A stretch of 64,000 nt of DNA from Ophioderma brevispina. Taxonomy: Eukaryota > Echinodermata > Ophiuroidea > Amphilepidida > Ophiodermatidae. Made by a program: the position numbers and the translations under genes. The stretch is from contig JAMKCH010012472.1 of the NCBI GenBank assembly GCA_023653785.1, positions 62,001-126,000 of the forward strand, in the 5' to 3' direction. Shown one piece after another: positions 58,320 through 64,000 of the stretch. Each line of letters opens with the position of its first letter. The first letter of the stretch is position 1. Below the pieces are notes generated by a model, which saw only the letters and a program-made list of their open reading frames with translations, made no database searches and was not told where the DNA came from.

Positions 58320-58575
58320 CACGCACGCCGTATGAGTTCGTAAAGGTCGATGATGTAACTTGGTGGAAAAAGAGGCGGGCTGGTGGGTGGCGGACAGGTT
58401 GTGACCTTCGTGACCTTGGTGACTTTGTTGACTTGGCTGGTCAAAATGTTAGACCTTAATATATTGCATGCGTATGAGTTCCGTCCCATAGGGTTTCGAT
58501 GATGTAACTTTTGTAACTTGGTGGAAAGGAGGGGGGGGGTGGGTTGACAGTTGGTGACCTCCTGTGACTGTGACC
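58320..58575. repeat. Two ~140-bp direct repeats
   Basis: CGTATGAGTTC, TCGATGATGTAACTT, GTAACTTGGTGGAAA, GGTGGG and TTGGTGACC/TTGTGACC occur in the same order at about 58,328-58,405 and 58,469-58,560. Frames on both strands across it are chance. Confidence 0.7.
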
Positions 58576-58684
58576 CCCATTACAAATGCGACGCAGATGA
58601 CACCGCAGTTTCGGGGACACAATTTGTATTTTTTAGGTAGGAAATTTCATATAGAAGTCCCAAGTATGCAAATGGGATATTAAT

Positions 58685-59654
58685 AGAGGTGGGCTATAGA
58701 GGGCATAGTTTCAGATCACTTCGAACACAGGCTCGAATGATGATTTATTAATGCTTATCCCATTTTCAACAAAAAAAATGAAGTGCGAAAACCAGTGTGC
58801 CCCAACGAAAAATCCAAACTGGCCGCCAATTGGCCAAAAATCATTTTTGACCATAACTTGTAGCTTTTGTTTAATCACCTTCCTTTTTTTGTGCAATACC
58901 CATGTTTTTGGCATGAAGGAATCATTCTATGCAACTTCTATCTCACCACGACTTTTCGTTTCCTCGATATTGGCCATTTTAAAACTTAAAATTGGACTGC
59001 GAGGCCGCTTTCCCAAAAAGTACTTATCATATGAAAAGTTTTCATTTAACTGGTGGCCTCATCAGACTTGTGATTCATCATTATTTTGGAGATTAGAGCT
59101 GTACGTGTACACTTGCCATTTTCCTGTGGCATCAATTTAAAATTTGACGAACACCCACTCATTGGAATACACAGGGGTCAACGAACTTTATGTGTGGGTT
59201 GTATAGTTGTAAAACGGCAAACACCACGCAAGTCCAATTTTTTCCAGCACGTGTTCATAATGAACTCCCTCTTCAACTTTTTCAATGTTAAAATAACATT
59301 ATCAAATCGGATGCGCATTTATGGGAAAGCGCCCTCAGAGCTCAATTTTAAGCAAAATCATCATTTCTGGACAACGAAAGGCGATCGGAGATGAAAGTTG
59401 CATTGCATGATTCATAATACCCCAAAACTGGGTATGCCAACAAAATTAAGCAAATTGAAGCAACAAAAACAGAGTTATTGTCAAATTCAATGTTTTACAA
59501 TTTGGCAAGCCATTTTGGATTTTCGATGGGCACCCTGGTTTTCGCACTTTTTCCATTTTTATCCTTGAAAGTGTGATCAGGGTGATTAAAGTCCTCAAAT
59601 GAGCCTGTGTTCGAAGTGATCTGAAACATTGAAATTCTATAGCCCACCTCTAAA
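58685..59654. mobile_element. Foldback family member Y (~1.0 kb)
   Basis: The left end TAGAGGTGGGCTATAGAGGG and right end ...ATTCTATAGCCCACCTCTA are inverted. Pairing continues through GTTTCAGATCACTTCGAACA, AAAACCAG(T/G)GTGCCC and further in for about 350 bp per arm. The centre (about 59,050-59,290) is unique. It is the most compact of the three family members; its frames are not coding. Confidence 0.85.
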
Positions 59655-59964
59655 TTAAGTGTTTCATTTTCAAGATAACCTTTATCCAGAATAACTTACA
59701 CAATATACGCTCTAAAAAAACACTTATTGAACAAATTGAGTGGTTTCCATGGAAAACGATTTTTACTAACCATACACGAATTAAAGCGTTTTGTTTGACA
59801 TGCTCTATTTGAAATTCCGCACTACTGCATATGGGATATGCATGTGTTTTATGCGATACTGGCACAATAGCTTCACGCATCTTCACACCTGATGCTTTCA
59901 TAACGTGTATTGCCTAAACTGCCGGTCGTATCGCAGAACATGTTACACACGAGCGCGATTTTTA

Positions 59965-60900
59965 TAATAATAATAAATAATCAACCATCTTATCTAGCAC
60001 AGTACACACAAATCCCACTGCGCTGGAGAAAGACACAGAAAGAGAAATCCAAGTGCATGCAAAACACCATAGATTAAGGTTAGCAATAGGCAATTCAAAT
60101 AAATGATTCTTAAGATATGATTTAAACTTGATCCAAGAGTTTGGCAGTCTTGAGATGCAGTGGAAGCTGATTACATAAAGTAGGTGCAGCAACGAGAAAG
60201 TCCGCTGGTCTATATGATTTTGTGTTGAAAGGTTAGTACCAAGTATGATTCGAGTTTGAACGGAGATTTCTAGAGGGTTTGTAACATGAAGAATTCTTGA
60301 AGGTAGAGAGGAGCACCGCCATATACACTTGTATGTGAGAGGAGAATCTTGTAGATAATCCGTAATTTAAAACAGGTATCCAGTTGAAAATCTTGAAGAA
60401 CTGGAGAAATATGATCAACGGGATCGAGTAAGAGTTACAAGCCTTGAAGCAGAATTTTGTATGCGTTGTAATTTAGCGATTTGAGAGTCAGTAAGTCCAT
60501 GAAGGAGGTCCTTGTTACAGTTATCAAGGCGACATGTGACAAAGCATGAACTATCTTTTCGGTGGTTTTGCTGATCTAGAAACTTGCGAATCTGACCGAT
60601 CTTGTGAAGAGAAGTGATGCAGAGCGACATATGTTAAGATGGCTATCCAACTGAAGGTTATTTTCAAGAATTACCCAGATTTTCTGAAGCTATTTCTAGC
60701 TTGTGACACAGAATCCTTTGAGAATCCAATGAAAAAAAAGAAAACAGATGGTAAGATGAATGTTCTATATGTGATGTAATGTGAAGGACTTCGTCTTGTC
60801 TTCATTGAGTTTTAGTTTGTTTGCCGACCATGCCTTGAATGTCTTTGATGCATCGTTCAAGTCAGGAATAACAGATGCACGCTTATCTTCTGTCAACAAC
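59965..60900 (-). mobile_element. 3' end of a CR1/L2-type LINE
   Basis: From right to left the minus strand reads PDLNDASKTFKAWSANKLKL and NEDKTKSF (about 60,790-60,870), NLQLDSH (about 60,650), then ITSLHKIGQIRKFLDQQNHR, SCFVTCRLDNCNKDLLHGLT and IAKLQRIQNSASRLVTLTR (60,418-60,620). After frameshifts come YKCIWR, RNLRSN and SRLPNSWIKFKSYLKNHLFE (about 60,090-60,150). This is the C-terminal half of reverse transcriptase and its tail in CR1/L2 elements. It ends in a short TTATTATTATTA microsatellite (about 59,965-59,982), the usual tail. It is 5'-truncated and dead. Confidence 0.85.
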
Positions 60901-61090
60901 ATATTGTTTGTGTGTCACTCTGCATAATCATTCTATTTATGCCATGAGCTGCTATTTTTTAAATGGCACATGGTCAGACTAAGATGGTTTTATTCATTAT
61001 TGGGTTATATAAATCCCGTTTTCCTATGAAACCACTCGATATGTTTGTCCATATTAATTTAAAGTGTACTATTGTTTAATATTTTTTGTT
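60901..61090. other. Unassigned interval
   Basis: AT-rich sequence, no supported feature. Confidence 0.4.
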
Positions 61091-62270
61091 GTCGGGTCCC
61101 TTAAGACCCACCAGACATTTCAGATAATGCTAAATACCAAACACAAGTGTTGTGGGCTACAATGAGTTAAATAAAATTAGGGTTTTTATGAGGGGGGGTG
61201 GGGGGGGGGTAAAAAATATGGGGGGGGGGGGGGTTTCAGAATAAGACTTTTGTAGGTTCACATACCCTCAGTGAGGGGAATTTCCAAAACTGGGGGGCTT
61301 GTGAAGATGGACTCAATTCACCCTCTGGGCTGTGGCAGTAGATCAGATTTTTAGGTAGTGTCAAAATTAATCTTTAAAACTTGAAAAATATTCTGGTAAC
61401 CGTAGCTGGAATTCAGACCTGTGTAATTCAAGTTGGGATGGACAAAGATTAATACTTTTATTGCCTGCCATATTGAATCTAATATGTTATCTAAACTAAA
61501 TCTCCCAACTTAGTTTCTAGTAAGTAAAACTACATTCTTAGTAAAGTGGGCATGGTTAGTAAGAAATAAATGGTTTAGATAAAGCTCTGCCCATCCATTA
61601 CTCGCTGATGATAATCATGCATAAATTGTGTTACTGTAGGTGATATCAGTGACACATGTAAAGAGCGCATTTACACTGTGCAATGCATGTCACATTTGTA
61701 AGCAAATGGAAATTTACACAGCATGACAATCATTTTATAATGACTTTTGGCTCCTTGATTGATACATTTGTTTTCAAGAAGGGTATAATTATTTAATTCA
61801 ATAAAATTTAAGTTTTTTAACTTTTTTAATTTTTTTCCACAAATTATTTTAATAACCTTAATAATAAGAAAGCAATTAAATAAAAGATGAGAATTTTTTT
61901 GTTGTGACATCTTAGGTGTCATAATGAATAGATAACCAGTGTTTTAATTGCAGTGGACACTGGTGGCCACACTGAAAATATAAACTCAGGATTAAACATT
62001 TTTAATGTACAAATAATTGTTTAGGTGATCATGATGTGTGCACATATATAGTCAAAAAATGGCAAGTCAGCCAATTAAAAAAGAATTGACCAAAAAAATC
62101 CCATAATTTAACTCGGCTATTGCAAACAGAAATTGGGTCCTTAGGACCCCATGTCCCCATACATAGTCAGACAATTACAAAAATGACAAAAATACAATCA
62201 GCTATTTCAAAAAATAAAAATTTTTTTTGGGGGGGGGGGGTCCATTAGGACCCCTTCACGTTAGTATTAA
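61091..62270. repeat. Scattered GGGTCC(T)TAGGACCC palindromes and G-runs
   Basis: GGGTCCCTTAAGACCC (about 61,096), GGGTCCTTAGGACCCC (about 62,136) and GGGTCCATTAGGACCCC (about 62,239) are related palindromes. The last two lie in a roughly 105-bp direct repeat (CTATT...CAAA...GGTCC). G-runs occur at 61,191-61,233 and 62,229-62,241. Confidence 0.55.
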
Positions 62271-62279
62271 AAGTTCTAT

Positions 62280-63500
62280 GATAAAGGACCAATGGGGCTG
62301 GTACATCTAGTCCAGTTGGTATTTTTAGAACAATACCCACCGGCTTTGACACATATCCTAAAGATATGAGTCGTAGAAACTGTTATTTTTATGTGCCTTG
62401 TGATTACTATTTTGCAATTGTAACCTAACACTGATTATTTTCCTTTTCCTTATAATTGCAGACAGTTGGGCATTTTCTGTTGCTCATCAGAAAAAAATGG
62501 CACCCACCTCCACAAGGAAAAGATGATTCCTAATGAAGCGAGTTCACAAAGTTGACAATAACATACTCGAAAATGAACAACAAATTTGCTGAAGGAAAAG
62601 TTATTGCTGGTTTTAGAGAGCATATTGCATTTACAGAAGTGAAATAGGTAATACTGAACTGAAAGATGTTTAGTGGGGCCGCAAAGTGGACCATGGGCGG
62701 CCGTATAAGGCTGGAGGTGGGTACAGGAAGGGACACTTCATTCCCACACGAAATGCGGAACCCTTGCAATATTAAAAAATTCTGGACACATTTTATAATG
62801 AGAAGTTGATCGATAGTCAACCTGAAGAGAGTGAAGACATTTCAAGAAGAAGCGCCCTCAATATTTGGAATGATTACTAAGGCAAAAACAATTGTTGTAT
62901 TGGAGGGTAAACCTGCCCGATCCTAATTTTGAAAAACAAGCCTGTGAACAAAAGTATACCTACCTATTTTTTTTTTTGATTTTCAAAAATCTAATTTTCA
63001 AGTTTTTCCCTGATTTTTTAACAGAGGTCTCAATATTTTTTTGTGGTCTGGTGGAACTTTGGCAACTTCTCTTTAAGATTTTCAAGAATAAAAGTCAAAA
63101 TATCCAATTAATAAACATTACAGAGACTATGTTGATGAGTTGATGTAGTATGCATTATTTAAAAAAAAACCACATGCCCTACGTACCCTATTGAACATTT
63201 CTTGTTACTCCAATACAACATTTTTTGGCCTAATGTATTACTCAAACCGAAATGAATAAGCTGAATAAGGTCTAGAAACAGCCGTAAATGGCAACTTCAA
63301 GACCACTTTAACATGCTTAAGTGTCTGTTTTCCCACCGAACAGAATATAAGTTGGTTGATTGACCTAACACTAGCAATTTTAAAAAGAGAAAGTGGGCAA
63401 TTTTTTAAATTTGGAAAATTAATGACTGATAGTGGCTTTTAAGTAATGAAAACTGTACCCTGACAATTAGAACTCATGTCTGGTATGTTTTGGTTTGTTT
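62280..63500. other. Unassigned interval
   Basis: A GC-richer patch (62,670-62,770) and short frames on both strands have no recognised domain. Confidence 0.4.
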
Positions 63501-63519
63501 GATCTAACTTAACCCTCGT

Positions 63520-63740
63520 CTACCGAAGGGGGTGGGGGGGTGGACCACCCCCCCCTTCAGGTTTTTTTCCCCGGCTTGCTAAAACCCCGCTTTTTTTGTG
63601 CCAAATTATTTAATGTAAGTGTCAATTGACATGTTTCCGCCCGTTTAATCCAAAAACAATCTCCACCGGGGTATAGGTAGATGACAGGGTGATCCCACAG
63701 TGATCGATATGGGGGGTGGTAACCACCCCCCCCTCCTGAA
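63520..63740. repeat. Paired G-run/C-run hairpins
   Basis: GGGGGTGGACCACCCCCCCC (about 63,535-63,555) and GGGGGTGGTAACCACCCCCC (about 63,712-63,732) are similar short hairpins about 180 bp apart, possibly the two ends of one small element. Confidence 0.55.
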
Positions 63741-64000
63741 GAGAAGGTCCAAACATGCCTAAACACAACACAGGAAATCAACATCACACTTATTTTGGTA
63801 CCAATAGATAGCTATTGTCCTTCTCTTTCCTTTTATTAACCAAAATGAGTCCCAACAATAGCCTAGCAATTTTTACGTCCAGCAATGACGTTATAACGTT
63901 CGCATGTCAGCAAACTGCCATTTCCATAGACACACACATGAAAATTAATCAATTTTTCGCCAAAAAGGTGAGGAAAATCAGATTTTCATTGCGGTTTTTT

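Noticed and set aside
1..64000. CRISPR arrays, phage, operons or other prokaryotic systems
   Set aside because: No regularly spaced identical repeats, no dense coding and only metazoan-type transposons are present.

Overview
The window looks like nuclear, non-coding DNA from a metazoan, most likely a marine invertebrate. It is AT-rich, has no operons, has only short open frames, and is full of decayed eukaryotic transposons: non-LTR retrotransposons, a Tc1-type element, palindromic non-autonomous elements and tRNA-derived SINEs. Poly-A/T and poly-G/C runs are also frequent. The retroelement types resemble those of echinoderm, hemichordate or amphioxus genomes, but nothing here fixes the species. 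I find no complete protein-coding gene, rRNA, CRISPR array or prokaryotic feature.

Layout. 0-12.4 kb: a diverged direct duplication (start of window and 9.65-10.3 kb), two large foldback elements (1.1-2.4 kb and 6.65-7.23 kb), a LINE reverse-transcriptase fragment split by a small DNA element (about 4 kb), a possible 3'-terminal exon (5.46 kb), and a composite of three tRNA-Thr-like SINE copies inside 35-bp inverted ends (11.19-12.38 kb). 12.9-19.1 kb: a 5'-truncated RTE-type LINE with apparent target duplication, a head-to-head MITE dimer, and a Tc1 element with long terminal inverted repeats and TA duplications. 19.1-29.5 kb: an AT microsatellite, a possible minus-strand terminal exon (20.4-20.6 kb), MITEs, and a tract rich in GTACTCGAA-like motifs (25.5-26.5 kb).

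29.6-42.6 kb: a long diverged duplication whose second copy is split by a roughly 3.2-kb decayed LINE and other insertions. A small inverted-repeat element in the first copy can be compared with an empty paralogous site. A possible two-helix membrane-protein exon lies at 32.6-32.8 kb. 43-49 kb: tandem duplications, hairpins, a degenerate minisatellite and a tRNA-Glu-like SINE. 50-60.9 kb: three members of a large foldback family, two copies of a GTACGCAG-ended MITE (a third is at 34.4 kb), one well-formed 67-nt internal exon candidate (54,671-54,737), and the 3' end of a CR1/L2-type LINE. 61-64 kb: short repeats and G/C runs.

The genes do not form a pathway. The coding sequence that can be recognised belongs to dead mobile elements. 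The four exon candidates are unassigned and may be parts of intron-rich host genes extending beyond the window. I found no clear new biological system. The strongest leads are the composite tRNA-Thr SINE cluster, the long segmental duplication, the foldback family and the orphan exons.
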